From assembly GCF_030272615.1 (NCBI RefSeq), contig NC_081411.1, positions 210,385,744-210,449,743 on the forward strand: DNA of 64,000 bases. Reading direction: 5' to 3'. The notes below the pieces were generated by a model that saw nothing but the letters and a program-made list of their open reading frames with translations, was not told where the DNA came from and ran no database searches. The translations under genes were made by a program, and so were the position numbers. Origin of the DNA: Cryptomeria japonica (taxonomy: Eukaryota; Streptophyta; Pinopsida; Cupressales; Cupressaceae). Below, piece by piece: positions 10,688-22,960 of the stretch (its first letter is position 1; each line of letters begins with the position of its first letter).

Positions 10688-13600
10688 TGTTGGAACCCTA
10701 AATTTTGACAAAATTTAGGGTCTCCTAAATGAGATAATTTAGTGAACACCCCCAAAAATGAACCCATGAATCGTGATATCGATGGGAAATTTGACCTTGC
10801 AATTATGTTTACCACCCATAAATAAGCATGATCATCCATATTGAGCTTCCCAGAATCAAATTTGGTACCTCTATCGAATAGTGAAATCTAGGTGCATACT
10901 AGTCCAAGTCACAAAACTATTCCAGGTAGTCACTTTTGAGAGTTAGTAACTTGGTCCCTATAAGTAATCACTCTAATCCAATTGTTCCCCTCAATTTTCT
11001 ATATGAAAATGAACTCCCGTGTCAATTTTTAGAGACCTATGACCTCATTTGCTATTTTTCCAAGGTCAATTCCATTTGTGATTTATTCATTTTATTACTT
11101 ACACATTGCAAGATCTACCAAAGTGGCTTTTTGTTGAAATTATTATTTCACACTTGGATTACAATTAGAATGAACCAATTGATCCACATTTGTTTGTATC
11201 ACAATAAACCATAGTGCAAGGTTTTGGAACCCTACCAATCCATTTGATAACTTTCTTGAGCTTAAACCAAATACAATCTATGCATATCTGAAATTTGCAC
11301 AAGGGTAAACTCAATTATGAAGCCCACTTTAAAAATTAATACTTTTCAGCTCAAAGTGAATGCCTCAGTCAAAAATGCACAAATTGAACAATGTTTAAAA
11401 TTTCTAATCACGAACTCATTCCAAATTATTCCTTTCACCAGTACAAGTGTGTTTATTGGTGAAATACATTAGAACAAGGTATGGAGTGTTAATTCAAGAA
11501 GAACGGTTTATTTGATCATCAGAGAAGGTTAGTACTATTTCAAGTTCATTAAAGAAAGACATCTTCTTTATGAAAGTTGATAATTCAAATTAATACATTT
11601 GATATTATTGAAACCAAATGTTTACTATATGTGGGGATAAATGTGGCTCCCATAAGGGTAGAGCCCAGCATATGGTTTTAAAATGAGATCTACTTTCATC
11701 TGTGCAAACCCATAATGGCTTGTTATTAGATTTCTAATAATAATATTTCAAATGGCCACATTATATGTTTGAAGAGGAATAACACTCAAGAAAAATAAAA
11801 ATTTAAATCAATCAAAAAGGATTTAAATTAATCATTATGGAGCATTATAAGAGATGATCTTATATATAAACTATATATGTGATGGTAAAATGAAAACCAT
11901 TACGTTGGTTAATATGAGCCAAAATGGTGGACCCCGCAAAGAGAAGAGTTTGCTCAATTGTGTTATCTGTGAAACAAAGATAATCCACATAACAAAAAAT
12001 AGCTTCTCCGAAAATGCAAAGTTATACCGAAAACATGAAGGAACCCTATTTAGGGCATATGGTAGATGAGTATGCAGAAAGACTAGGAGATGTGTATGGA
12101 AGCACAAATAACTTCACAGAAGCCAAATACCATGACTTTCATTAATATCCTCTTAGCCATGCGTAAGTAGGGAATGGTTGGCATCCATAAAATCAGGAGA
12201 TCTATGTGAAGTTGGTGAAATTGACCCAGCCAATGAAGGCAACACGATATGTGTAGATTCAAGACATCAAGTTAATATGGTGGAATAGAAGATTTTTTCA
12301 GGCATTAGAATAACAAGTACCCTGCCAGAGATGCATACGAAGTAAAAAAGTTTAAAATAGCATATGAACAATTTGACGAGACATTTCCAAGAGATGTAAT
12401 ATCATCGCATTACGTGATTCCAAGCGATGCACAAAATAAATTATTTTGACGATTGCAGATGTTAAGAAAACATGAATGAATAGTGTTTCTAAGATAACAT
12501 TGTTGTTTTAAATATGTTTCTCCAACAATGACCACATTCTCAACAACACTGAAGAAAGCTTTGTCTAAATCTTCAGTGCACACCCATGGTATTCACACTT
12601 GCCTGCAGTAATAAAATTGGCAGCAGGCACACAAAATATGGAAGCATAGGAGCAATGTGTTAACAGCTTTACAAGCCGCTTCGAGGAGGTATTATTTTAT
12701 GGTGCGGTGTGATTATAGGATATGTATGAATGAGCTCATTGAAAATTAATAGAAGTTATCAAGCGAATGCAATTAGCAGGTGCAAAGCCATGATCCTCAA
12801 ACCATGACCACCATTTTTGCACTAAATGTGAAATCTTTGAAGCAATTTATAAATATTCATTAAAGTGTTAAATAGAAGAATTACGTCCAAGTTTGCAACC
12901 ACACTGCAAAATATTCACAAAGCAAATTCAGAGAGAATCTAATAGAAACTACTAAGAAAATGCAACCAGCAACATTCAAATTAAAGTTTACAGTCAACAT
13001 TTTTTAAATTGGATTCAAATCTGTCCCAGATCTGTTTTAAATCACGTCCAAAATGTTTCAAGGCCAATTTTGGAGTCATGCACAAGCCAAATACTATTTT
13101 TTTTGTTCCCAAAAAGTTTCTAGCATGATCTTCCATGAGTTAGAAGAATTTTCAAGAGGATTTTGATCATTTTTGGAATACCAAAAGGCTAGAAAATGAC
13201 CCAAATATGTTAATCATGATCTGCACTATTGTACAGTAGCTTAATGCCCATTTCTAATGTTCGACAATGAATTAGTTCATCGAATCTCTTCTCATCCAAG
13301 GCGCATAAACTTTGGGGCATTACGGAACTTAAACGTAGCACATGAAGTTAAGTAAAATGTTTCTAGGCAAGATGTGGGCAAGAATAAGGAGAAGGGTAAT
13401 TGTTTTACCTAAAAGGTGAATAACTGAATAAAGATGAGGCTGAACTACAAGATGAAATATTTTGACAGAGAAGTTAAAAGGGTGAATGATATTATATGGT
13501 AAGTGTAGAAATTTCATAAAAATTGAGATAGAGTGGGGAAATAACTTAATTGGTGAAAACCTCAAGAAAATAAACTATTTGGCACATGATATTGATTAAA

Positions 13601-15290
13601 CATATATATTACCAAGATTTATATATACTGGGATTAAATTATCAATGTAAAACATTTGATATGAATCTAAAAATATCGAGTAAAATATTGTTACCCAGTG
13701 TAAAGTGTTTTCCACAGATAAGGAGTACGAAAGAAGAATTATGTTCTCCTAGGTAAAGATGTCTTTTGGAATGTTTCGTATAAATAACCTATAAATTGGT
13801 GAGATGATTCAATGAGATTATGAAGGCCAACATCAAGTAAAATCATTATTTTTAAGGAATCAAAAATGTGGTGAGTGAAATAAGTTCATAATTACAAGTG
13901 AAAGAATATGAGGGAAATATTTTACGAAAGGGCTTTATTTCACTTATAAGAGTAAAATGCAAAGTTAAAGGGGATTTTATTCCTACTTGTACTAATCCAC
14001 AAAAGAAATGGATGTTAGAAATTTTTATTCATGGGTGAGGAATTTTTACATAAATTCCATATGCGTGAATATAAGAATACAAATGTGAAGATATTGGGCG
14101 AAGAGGAGTGATAGTCATTACCAAAGATTAATATATTATGAAATAATTTAGTCATAAAGTATTATTCACAAAAAAAATATACAAATTAAAGAGTGATTAA
14201 AGAAGTATCCAAATCTTGGAGCCAATTTCCATAAAAAATACAAGCACGAGGATTGCCAGTGCAGGAAGAGTTTTATTATTTTGAACTCTAAAGATTGAAG
14301 TGATTAAAATTAAATATTTTAAACATAGTTAATTAAATGTATAGTTGCATTGAACAAAGTGAAGGGTCATAATCCTAAAAAAATGTAATGTATATGTGTG
14401 AAATCAAGACCAGAGAGAGAGGGGACATTTTTTAAAGAAATATAATATAAACTCTGGATAATAGAGTTCTATTTTGAATCTTTAATACAATTAGTTGTTT
14501 TTCTTTGCATATGTGCTCTGAGTTATTCCATTTTCTATAGGCAATTGTTTGTGATATTATCTTTGAGAAGATAAGGTTACTTATATTCTTGCAGTGAAGT
14601 TCATGTTCTTATGTTATAAATCTGAATCAAAAGATTACTAGTGTATTGTCATTGTTCCTTGTAGCTCTTTCTTGAATAGTCCCTTAAGGATAGGGTTAAA
14701 TTTATCCAGGCTGTCTATAACATAAACATCTGACAAATCTCTTTTAAGAAACAATAACAAATAGATTTACCAAAGGGGTAAGTTTAAGAATTGTCTCATA
14801 GATCATACATTAGGTCCTAGAAGAATATAAGACTCTGTAGTCCAAATAATAGGGAAGACACTGGTCATTTACAAATCACAATCTTTACCATATTAATTAC
14901 CTTTACATTAAGGCAATAGGACTAGTTGAGTAGGACACATAAAACCAATTAGCAATAGTATACATACTTATAAATTTTAAGTACAAAGATCGAATAGCTT
15001 TCACAACAACAATCTTGAACTCATCTAAAAGCCAACTATCCTAGGAACCTATTCCATTATGAGGTAGGAAAGAATTTAGATCAAGATACTCAATCTACTA
15101 TAAAAAAACATGAGTCATCAAAAGCCACTAGTGAATAGGTATACCCGCCTAGGTCTTGCAAAGCCTAAAGTGAGGGAGTTAGTAACCACATAGGTTCACT
15201 CTATAAGTTGGCCAAGTCAATTGGAGGGTTTTATCATAGAAGTTGTCATTTCCTTATAACTTATCCAATCTATTGATTTGAGATCCAACA
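10688..15290. mobile_element. 4.6-kb ORF-less insertion in gag (long solo LTR or non-coding LTR element)
   Basis: The segment begins TGTTGGAACC and ends GGATCCAACA, ten-base inverted ends with one mismatch, of the TG...CA type. The flanking five bases are TCGGG (10683-10687) and CCGAG (15291-15295), an imperfect match that fits an old target duplication. Gag reading frame stops at one edge and resumes in phase at the other. Inside I find no open frame longer than about 92 codons, no coding motif, no second LTR copy and no Met-tRNA primer site. A purine-rich block (AGAGAGAGAGGGGAC) lies at about 14411-14425. A solo LTR of this length would be long but is known for some gypsy groups. Orientation is not fixed. 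Confidence 0.7.
10696..10720. repeat. Perfect 12-bp inverted repeat at the edge of the 4.6-kb insertion
   Basis: The arms CCCTAAATTTTG (10696-10707) and CAAAATTTAGGG (10709-10720) are exact reverse complements around a single A. They start eight bases inside the insertion end. A hairpin or cruciform is possible; no counterpart is visible at the other end. Confidence 0.9.
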
Positions 15291-15779
15291 CCGAGATTGT
15301 GCCAAATCAGTTCTCAAAAGATTATTCTCATGAGTCATTCTTCCACATTCATCAAACTTGCTCTTCAAAGATAAAACAAGAATATCTTCCTTCTTCTTTA
15401 TGCCCTCAATATCTTTTGATAACCTCATGGTCAAATCTTGCATTTCATTCTTCATGGGCATATTTGCTTGACTTAGTTTCTAACATTGTTCCTTAAGAGC
15501 ATTCTTCTCGTCATCATCCGGTTGTTGCCAAAGTTCTTTCCTTTTGGCTTGATTAAATGAAAACCTTTCTTGCAGAATAGAAATGAATTCATTTGCAAAA
15601 TTCAGCTCTTCTTGCAATTTCAAGTTTTTCATCCTTTCAGCATCATAATCCTTAAGAGCCATCTCAAGTTGTTTCTCCATAGCCATGTTCAAAGATTCTA
15701 GTTTCAGGATCTTCCTCAAGCTGTTAAACTTGATCTGAGGTACCAGGCTCTGATACCAATTGGTGGGATCTAAGAACAC
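15291..15779 (-). pseudogene. Gag N-terminal coiled-coil part
   Basis: Directly after the primer site, a minus-strand frame encodes a charged, heptad-rich helix: MAMEKQLEMALKDYDAERM, then LQEELNFANEFISILQERF, and after one stop SLKSKFDECGRMTHENNLL and LRTDLAQSR. It is cut at 15291 by the 4.6-kb insertion and resumes at 10687. The first codons overlap the LTR edge, so translation more likely began at one of the Met codons near 15686-15680. A coiled coil fits a gag assembly role. Confidence 0.75.
15747..15758 (-). other. Primer-binding site of the pol-less element
   Basis: On the minus strand TGGTATCAGAGC is an exact 12-base match to the complement of the initiator-Met tRNA 3' end, two bases after the 5' LTR. 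It fixes the minus orientation. Confidence 0.92.
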
Positions 15780-16702
15780 TAAGAGGGGGGGTGAATCAAT
15801 GTTCTACTAGAATGAATAGTTTTTAACTTTCTACATAATGCAAGTATGTACCGGTAAACAAATAAGCATATAACAAGAAGCAAATAAATAATGCACATAA
15901 ATGAACACCATAACATATAGAATTTATACATGGAAAACCTCAATGAGGAAAAACCCCGATGGGATTTGTGACCCACAATATTAGTTCACTGGCCATATGA
16001 AAAGATATTACATAAGTAGGGGCCTGCACTTATAGGAAGGCACACTACCTAGAGCATACTACTCATTACCAAAGAGTCTCATTGATTACAAGCTTTCTAC
16101 TAAAGTAAATTACTGAAAATGAACTCAGGAATGCATCTGATATGCTAGATAGAGTTATGGTTCTAGTTCTGCTCTGTACCAGTTCACAGTCTTGAACTAA
16201 TATCGGTATTACTTCTCCTCCAAGAGTTCTTTCCTAGCTATCTATAGATCATTGTATGATACAATGTGTGCATACAAATATGATCTCCTTACATATAATT
16301 CGCATCATAGTTCTGCTATACTTATTCACCTATTACATCATTCTCATATTTGCATTCTATATCTCTTCTTTTTTTTTCTTGTTTTTGAAATTGACCTAGC
16401 AGACTGACTTATATACCTATTACATATAATATGCCAATGCATTTACAAAATATATTCAATGTCGGCCTCGACAATAATTACATGATGATTTACAAAAATA
16501 AATCTCCCTTGATGTCAGCTTCCTTGAATTACTGATGCCAGGTGTTGGTGCCAGTGTAGCTCTGAATGCTTCCAATATTGGTATCTACTGGTATATGCCT
16601 CCTAGTGTCGGTTTGTGACTTCCATCAAATCTTGATGCCTTCTATCTGATCTTGTTGCCATCAATAACAACAAAATGAACCAATGAGTGTCAATTTCAAA
16701 CA
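15761..16702 (-). repeat. 5' LTR of the pol-less element
   Basis: It pairs with 5283-6233. On the plus strand it starts TGGTGGGATC and ends TTTCAAACA, followed by the GGGAA duplication. Confidence 0.93.
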
Positions 16703-17527
16703 GGGAAAAGTCCTAATTTTAATCATTTCAAAGTTTTTGTTTGTTTGTCTTATGTGCATGTTATCGATCAGAATAGACAAAAGTTAGATGCAAAAAGTGA
16801 GTCATGTATTTTTATTGGGTATAGTGAGAAAATCAATGATTATTATTTGTATAATTTACTCACTAATAAGCTTATTGTCTCAAGAGATGTAATTTTTTAT
16901 TAAGGGGGATTTTATGTTCATCTAAAAGTCCATGTTGAGAAGCCAAAATCTGTTTTGCATGATGATATAATTGTTGATATTGATCATGAGCATCCTACTA
17001 ATGTTTCTATTTCAAGTGCTACAAATCAACCCAACAACCCCTCATCTTGTTCTTTAGCTCCAATTTCAAGTCCACTTCTTCTCCAAGTTCTACAAGGAAG
17101 TTAAGGAGATTGAGTGATATCTATCATATGAGTGCAAATCAAGTACATGAGATAGGTGAGAGTGAATTTTTCTTTATTAACCAAGGTTGATTTTGAATCA
17201 TTATTTTTTGAAGATGCATGTACTAATGATATTTGAGTGCAAGAAATGCAAGAAGAGATAAATTCTATTCATAGGAATGACACTTAGGAGCTTACAAAGA
17301 TTCCACATGACAAAAAGAAGATTGGCACCAAATGGGTCTATAAGAAAGACACAAGGAAAGATTAGTTGCTAAAGGATTCACATAGAAGTATGGAATTTAT
17401 TATGAAGAGACATTTGCACCATTAACAAGACAGGAGACCATTAGAATGTTGATTTCATTAGCAGCTCAGAAGAAGTGGAGCATACATCATATGGACATGA
17501 AAAGTGCCTTCTTGAATGGGTACTTAG
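16703..17527 (+). pseudogene. Copia I integrase C-terminus and start of RT (second block)
   Basis: The Copia I protein resumes right after the GGGAA duplication with KSPNFNHFKVFVC, the conserved block after the integrase core. It then gives KSESCIFIGYSEKINDYYLY and LIVSRDVIFY, the usual end of copia integrase. A variable linker with Ser/Pro follows. The RT start reads KKIGTKWVYKKD (about 17312-17347). After further frame changes it shows the FLNG stretch that precedes the Tat insertion at 17527. Several stops and frameshifts are present. Confidence 0.9.
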
Positions 17528-18735
17528 TGTAGAGTCCTAAATTGTGCCCGGTGTATTTATGACACTTACGCATGATGCATAGTGCATTTTTGACAAATCC
17601 ATGATCAAAATTATGTTATTTTGGCATCTTGGATTAAAAAGACAAAGTGCCTCAAAATGCCTTAAAAGCTCTTTTGGGCCTAACTTTAGATGGACAACAA
17701 TGTGACGCGAGGACATTTGTGTGCTGCACTAACATCCCAAAAAGATGGCAGAATCTTGAATCTGGCAGTGAGCTAGATGTTGGCTGAGGCGTGTCGTTTG
17801 TCTTGCATTTCTGCATAATGACTCTTCATGCTCCTTTTTCAAGTTTAAGAACCCTTCATAGCTTATTTCAAAGGCATCCCACTTGGGTTCTTGTCTCTTG
17901 GAATTTGGTTGCAGTCTCACACTCTCATTGCTCTCTTTCTCTCTTCATTCTCTTGGATACACACTCTACTAATATCAAGTCGCAACTATCTTGTGGTGAA
18001 TCTTACCAATAAATATTATTGCGGGCTAGTCACACTTGCATATTCAACAAAGTGGGGTTTATCTTTATGCCTCGTCCTCTCTTTTACCCATTTTATTGCA
18101 TGCAATGAGTCCTTTGCATTATTGATTATATCTATTATCTAGGTGCATTCATTATTGCCAATATTGCCAACATTTCTAATATTTAATGCATGCTATAGGG
18201 ATTCACTTTCATTAAGTGAAGCATAGTTTCTATTAGCATCTATTTCCAATTTACCAATTTATCAATTTATTTATCTCTTTCCAATTTATCTATCTAGTTG
18301 TTCGTGGCGATAGAAATACCTAAATGGGGGTCTGACTGAGGCAGGCCCCTATACAGCCCCAACCATTTCCCCCATCTTAGTATGAGTAGGTGATGAACAT
18401 ATTCTATGTGTACGGTGCTTTGCGCAAAACCATATGTTGATCCCTCTATCTGCAAGTTGTATAGACAACACTGCTGCATGCTGGTGTCCATGCCCTGCGC
18501 TGGCATCTAAAACTCAAGAGCTCCCCAACTAGAAGGTATAATTTTCTTTTGGTGTTACACTATTCTATAAACTCGGTTTTTGTACATTTTTTATTCATAC
18601 ATTATAATTATATGTTTTAGTTAGTTTAGTTGTTATCCCCTGGATCATCTTAGCATCATTTCTAAGAGGTAGAGGAAGATTTATTTGCCTTTTGACATTC
18701 ATCATCTTGGAAAGGGGAAAATCTCTTCCCCTGCA
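17528..18735 (+). repeat. Tat element 5' LTR
   Basis: It starts TGTAGAGTCCTAAATTGTGC and ends TCCCCTGCA. It matches 27673-28856 over its whole length with scattered substitutions and small indels. The following bases (TTTTGGTGAATGTGA) hold the primer site position, but I do not recognise a standard tRNA complement there. Confidence 0.93.
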
Positions 18736-19960
18736 TTTTGGTGAATGTGACGTGAATGAATAATGTCAAATATTTTCCTCTTAGAGTGCAATACCTTTGA
18801 TAAGGCATTCTTGAAGGATGATTTTGATATGCTGGATGAAGTCTTGCATGACTTCCTCTAACCACCTTCTCCTAAAAGAGATGTAAAGGGTGAGTCATCC
18901 TCCATGACATGCTCATTCAAAACTGAAATATTTGTGAATATTATTGTTGTTTCTGTATCTCCACAAAGGCCTAGGAGACCTTACATCCATGTGACAGCGG
19001 CAAGTCCTTTGCCTAAGAGAGTCAAGACCATTAATGGAAAACCATCAAATGTGGAAGGTTCAAAGGAGAAGTTTCTGATTTATACACTAGATTTATACAA
19101 TCAAATAAACCATCTTATAATACTATTGCTCACACGTGTAACACTCATAAAAGAAAACAAGTTCCTGAAACATCTCAAACTTCTCTACCTCCTTCCCAAT
19201 CTGTCCTTCCTAAGGCACCTATGCCAGCGGACAAGCAACCAAGTGACTATGATCTTATCAAGCAACTTATAGGTTACTCTCGCTAATATCTCACTTTGGG
19301 ATTTGCTTCAAACTACCCCAATGTACCAAGGTATATTACAAGAAGATTTACAAAATATTTTTCTACCTTCCTCTACAAGACCAACTGATGTGAATGCACT
19401 CATGGATCATATTCATCTAGATTCATTGAATAATACCTTTTATCCACATGAAGTCCCACCTCCCGAAGTAAGAAATTTAGCGGATCAGTTGATGATTATT
19501 GTTCATGTGAATGTTGCTGGTATTAGATGAACACTTATTGATATAGGTTTGGCACTGAACATTTGTGGTTTAGACAAGTTACCAAAGATTAAGGTGGACC
19601 CAAATTCTTTGGCAGCCTCCTCCTTGTTCATTCAATTTTTTGATAACAGTGACAAGACCCCTGTGGGGACTGTTATAGTGTCCTTGAAGGTTGGACCCCA
19701 CTATTCCAACCATTGTGTACATTATGCCACACCCTTTATCATACAATCTTCTTTTAGACAGACCATGGCTACATTCTTTGGGAGCAATTTCATCTACACT
19801 TCATGGATCCGTGAAGTTTGTGGCTAATAATAAGGTTGTCACGGTTAAGGTTGATCTTGAGGCTATGCAGTTATGCCAAATAGCCACAGTCGGTCAAGCT
19901 TCTGTTACACCTTTATTTCAAAATTATGTACCCACTTTGTCTTCTTTAATAATAACTTAG
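18736..19960 (+). pseudogene. Tat gag end and protease (broken)
   Basis: The protease region is the clear part. ITLANISLWDLLQTTPMYQ (about 19270-19326) is the usual Tat/Athila lead-in. VNVAGIR then TLIDIG (about 19509-19545) stands where the catalytic LIDSG should be, with Gly next to Ile instead of Ser-Gly. After a frame change, NLLLDRPWLHSLGAISSTLH (about 19755-19814) is the conserved flap-side block. Upstream gag is poorly conserved, with no zinc knuckle visible. Several stops interrupt it. Confidence 0.8.
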
Positions 19961-20880
19961 GCTTCTATCTTATCCTCTAAAAAGGAAGAGCGCAAGAAGT
20001 AAGAAGTAACTAAGGAAGTTGTTAAAAAGGAGAGATCACCTAAGAAGCAGGATTCTTTGAAATAAAAATACCCAAAGGTAGATACTCCTAAGGTGAAAAT
20101 GCTGGAGTCTACACCCATAAAACCTTCCCTGGCTAAATCACCTTCCCTATCAAAAGTGAATGCATGTTTGGGTGATGATTGGGGTTCTTTGGATGTTACC
20201 GACTCTCATAATGGTGAGTAAAAACTAGATCGTGTCCATTTAAGCTTTCCTAAGATCTCACTCACCTCGGTTATGAAAGATGATTATGCGTCTATAAATA
20301 TAGGTGATACTTATCATGTCGATCATCTCTTCTATACGAAACCACCATCATTCAGGGAATTACAAAACATCTATGGTCTTGGATACAAGCTTGTGTCTCA
20401 TCCTAGATATGATGGAAAGGATTGTGGACCTGATGAACAAGGCATCCAAATTCCTTTCGAAGTTGAACCTCATTACCACAATACCGGACTAGGATACCAT
20501 CATACATATGTAAAGGTGAAACCATGGTTAACTTTTAACATGATTTTGGTTGTTCCCCTTCCTTTAAATCCGTTCATCCAGAACTCAATGACACTAGTGT
20601 ATCACCTAACGAGATTCCCTTGGATCTTTTCCCTTTGGAAGAATCCTTGAAGGAATTTATTGGTGCATATGATGGGATGCCCTCTTATCAACATAAGCTT
20701 AGATTCCCATATTGCTTGAATACCCAAACATACTTTGGGGAATCTATTTCATAGGGGACATCTCTATCTCATAATGAATAAAAAATGTTTATGCCTCATC
20801 TAGAAGACCGTATTGCGCTCCTTAGTGGAGAGACTACTAATGCCATCATGAGCGATAACACTCCCAACAAGGTCATAAAA
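19961..20880 (+). pseudogene. Tat protease-to-RT linker
   Basis: A Lys/Pro/Ser-rich stretch (about 19980-20215) is followed by a frame (20273-20647) containing ELQNIYGLGYKLVSHPRYDG and NTGLGYHH. The paired Gly-Leu-Gly-Tyr segments resemble the G-patch-like region that Tat elements carry before RT. Function is not established from this copy. Confidence 0.55.
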
Positions 20881-22260
20881 GTGGGAAAATGATTATCCCC
20901 CAAAGAATTCAAAGAATGTTCCAACTTGCTACATCAATTCCCTGACATATTTTCTTGGTATCACGAAGAGATGACTGGCATTGATGAGTCCATTGTGGTA
21001 CACAACATTATGCTTAGTCTTGATACTAAGTCGGTGAAGAAAAATATTCGAAAGATGAATCCTAAGGTGGCTTTATTAGTCAAGGCTGAGATACAGGAGC
21101 TCCTAAAAGATAACTTTATCCACCCCATTGACTATTCACCTTAGATCTTGAACATTGTCCCAGTAAGAAAACCCGATGGTCGCATTTGTATTTGCATTGG
21201 TTTTCGGGATGTGAACAAAGTCTCCCTCAAGGATGACTTTCATCTCTAGAATATCAATATGATCATGGATTGAACCGTGGGGTATGCTTTAATCTCATTC
21301 ATGGACAACTTCTCAGGCTATAATTAGATCTATATTAACCTAGAAGATAAATATCAAATTACTTTCACAAGCCCTAGGGGGACCTTTTTCTATATCCTCA
21401 TGTCATTGGATTGAAGAATGCGGGAGAGACCTATTAATGAGTCATGACTTTGATATTCCATGATTTCATCCATAAGGTGTTAGAAGACTATGTCGATGAT
21501 ATCTTGGTAAAATTATTAGCATGTGAAATGCATATTAAAAATCTTCGTTTATTCTTTGAAAGACTCATATTATATAAAATGAGACTGAATCCTCTCAAGT
21601 GTCTCTTTGGTCTTTGCATCTAGAAGCTTTGAGGATTTATTGTCTGTTGCTTAGGAATAAAAATAGATACAAATAAGATCGATTCTATTGTGAACATGCC
21701 TCTACATAATAATATCTCTCAACTTCATATACTATAGGGGATTATCCAAGACATTCGTAGGTTTGTGGCAGAATTGCCTGATTGTACTCTGCCTTTTACG
21801 TGATTGCTGAAGAAAGATACCCATTTCAAATGGAATAAGGAATGTCAAAAGGCATTTGATTCCATCAAGGATTACCTAGATAATCCCCCTATCCTAATGC
21901 TATCTATATCTGATAGACCTTTCTTCTTGTATGTTTCATCTTCATCTCATGCTTTAGCAACATTATTGGCCCAACATGATGATGAAGGGAAGGAAAGAGA
22001 AGTCTATTACATCAGTTGCACTCTAATAGAATATGAAACCCGATATTTTTTTATGGAAAAATAGTGCTTGGCCTTTGTCTTCATGACTAAGAAGTTGAGA
22101 CACCATATCCTCCATGTAGAAACACAGGTCATTGCTAAAAATGATATCCTCAAGAACCTCTTTGCAAAGTCTGATCTCTTAGAAAGGCTAGCCAAGTCAT
22201 TGATGCTTCTCTCAAAATATGACCTCAACTTCATAAGTCAGAAGTCAATCTAGGGGCAAT
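20881..22260 (+). pseudogene. Tat reverse transcriptase and first RNase H (broken)
   Basis: RT begins with FPDIFSWYHEEMTGID (about 20938), then LKDNFIHPIDYSP and VPVRKPDGRI (about 21155-21187). The catalytic box YVDDIL is intact at 21489-21506, but stops surround it. The tether and RNase H read HFKWNKECQKAFDSIKDYL (about 21822-21880) and FFLYVSSSSHALATLLAQ (about 21918-21975), with the catalytic Asp position as Ser-Ser. The family role is copying the RNA genome and removing the template strand. Confidence 0.88.
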
Positions 22261-22960
22261 TTGTTTCTAATTAGTTAGTTGATGCTCCCTAAGACAAGTC
22301 TTTTCCCACCTTAGACCTCTTCCCCGATGAGGATGTTTTGATCATCAACCAGGACTCTGTATAGGAAATGTATTTTGACTGTTCGAGGTGTCAAACTGGC
22401 TTAGGCACGGGTGTGGTTTTCTTCTCACCCAAAGGAAAGCCAGTTCCTCTCTCTTTTTGTTTAGAATTTTATTATACCAATAGGATTGCCAAGTTCGAGG
22501 CCTTCATTACAAGACTTTGTGCCATGATTGCCATGGGAGTAAAGAACATCGATATCCATGGAGATTCTAAACTTATTGGAAACTAAGTGATGGGTTCATA
22601 TCATGTTAAGTAGTTGAAGTTGTCTTTGTAAGAGAATTTGGTATTGAACTTACTAAAGTAATTCGCTACTTACATGATCCATAGCATCTCACAGAGGGAA
22701 AATTGTCATGCAGATGCAATGGCAAGCACTACCTCCCTTGTAGGCCTAGACTTTGGTTAGGAGGAATATTTCTTTGTGGTACAAGTCCTTCACTCTCCAT
22801 TCATATCTAATGAAACTCAATTTTATGACCTTATGTGTGACCATGTTGATTCGGGAAAATGGTTTGCACACATTTTGAATTATCTAAAGACCAGAATTTT
22901 TCCTAATGATGCCAATAAAAGTTTGTTCATGTGGATTCAGAAGCTGGCCACTTAATACAT
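22261..22960 (+). pseudogene. Second (archaeal-type) RNase H of the Tat lineage
   Basis: After a linker, an open frame (22368-22583) gives MYFDCSRCQTGLGTGVVFFS, then LSFCLEFYYTNRIAKFEAFI and GDSKLI. This is the layout of the additional RNase H that separates Tat elements from other gypsy groups: Asp in the first strand, Glu in the helix, Asp in GDS. The central NxAEYEA block is RIAKFEA here. It continues in other frames to about 22960 (ENCHADAMASTT near 22700). Confidence 0.85.

Larger units (their letters stand above)
5283..16702 (-). mobile_element. Pol-less LTR retrotransposon (gag plus large unknown ORF), itself interrupted
   Basis: LTRs of 951 bp (5283-6233) and 942 bp (15761-16702) are flanked by perfect GGGAA duplications (5278-5282 and 16703-16707). 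Read on the minus strand, the order is: 5' LTR (16702-15761), Met-tRNA primer site, coiled-coil gag start, zinc-knuckle gag end, a roughly 1,050-codon frame of unknown function, a polypurine tract and the 3' LTR. I find no protease, integrase, reverse transcriptase or RNase H motif in any frame. It must have depended on another element, or has lost pol by deletion. The primer site, the CAAAGGGGGAGAT tract and LTR ends of the TGTTGG...CCAACA type are typical of copia. A 4.6-kb insertion (10688-15290) splits gag. Confidence 0.88.

Noticed and set aside
11854-13565. Frames of 71-92 codons inside the 4.6-kb insertion
   Set aside because: They occur on both strands without motifs and are of the length expected by chance in this composition.
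17729-18865. Several 60-83 codon frames in and just after the Tat 5' LTR
   Set aside because: They fall mostly inside the LTR, on both strands, and are not kept in the partner LTR.
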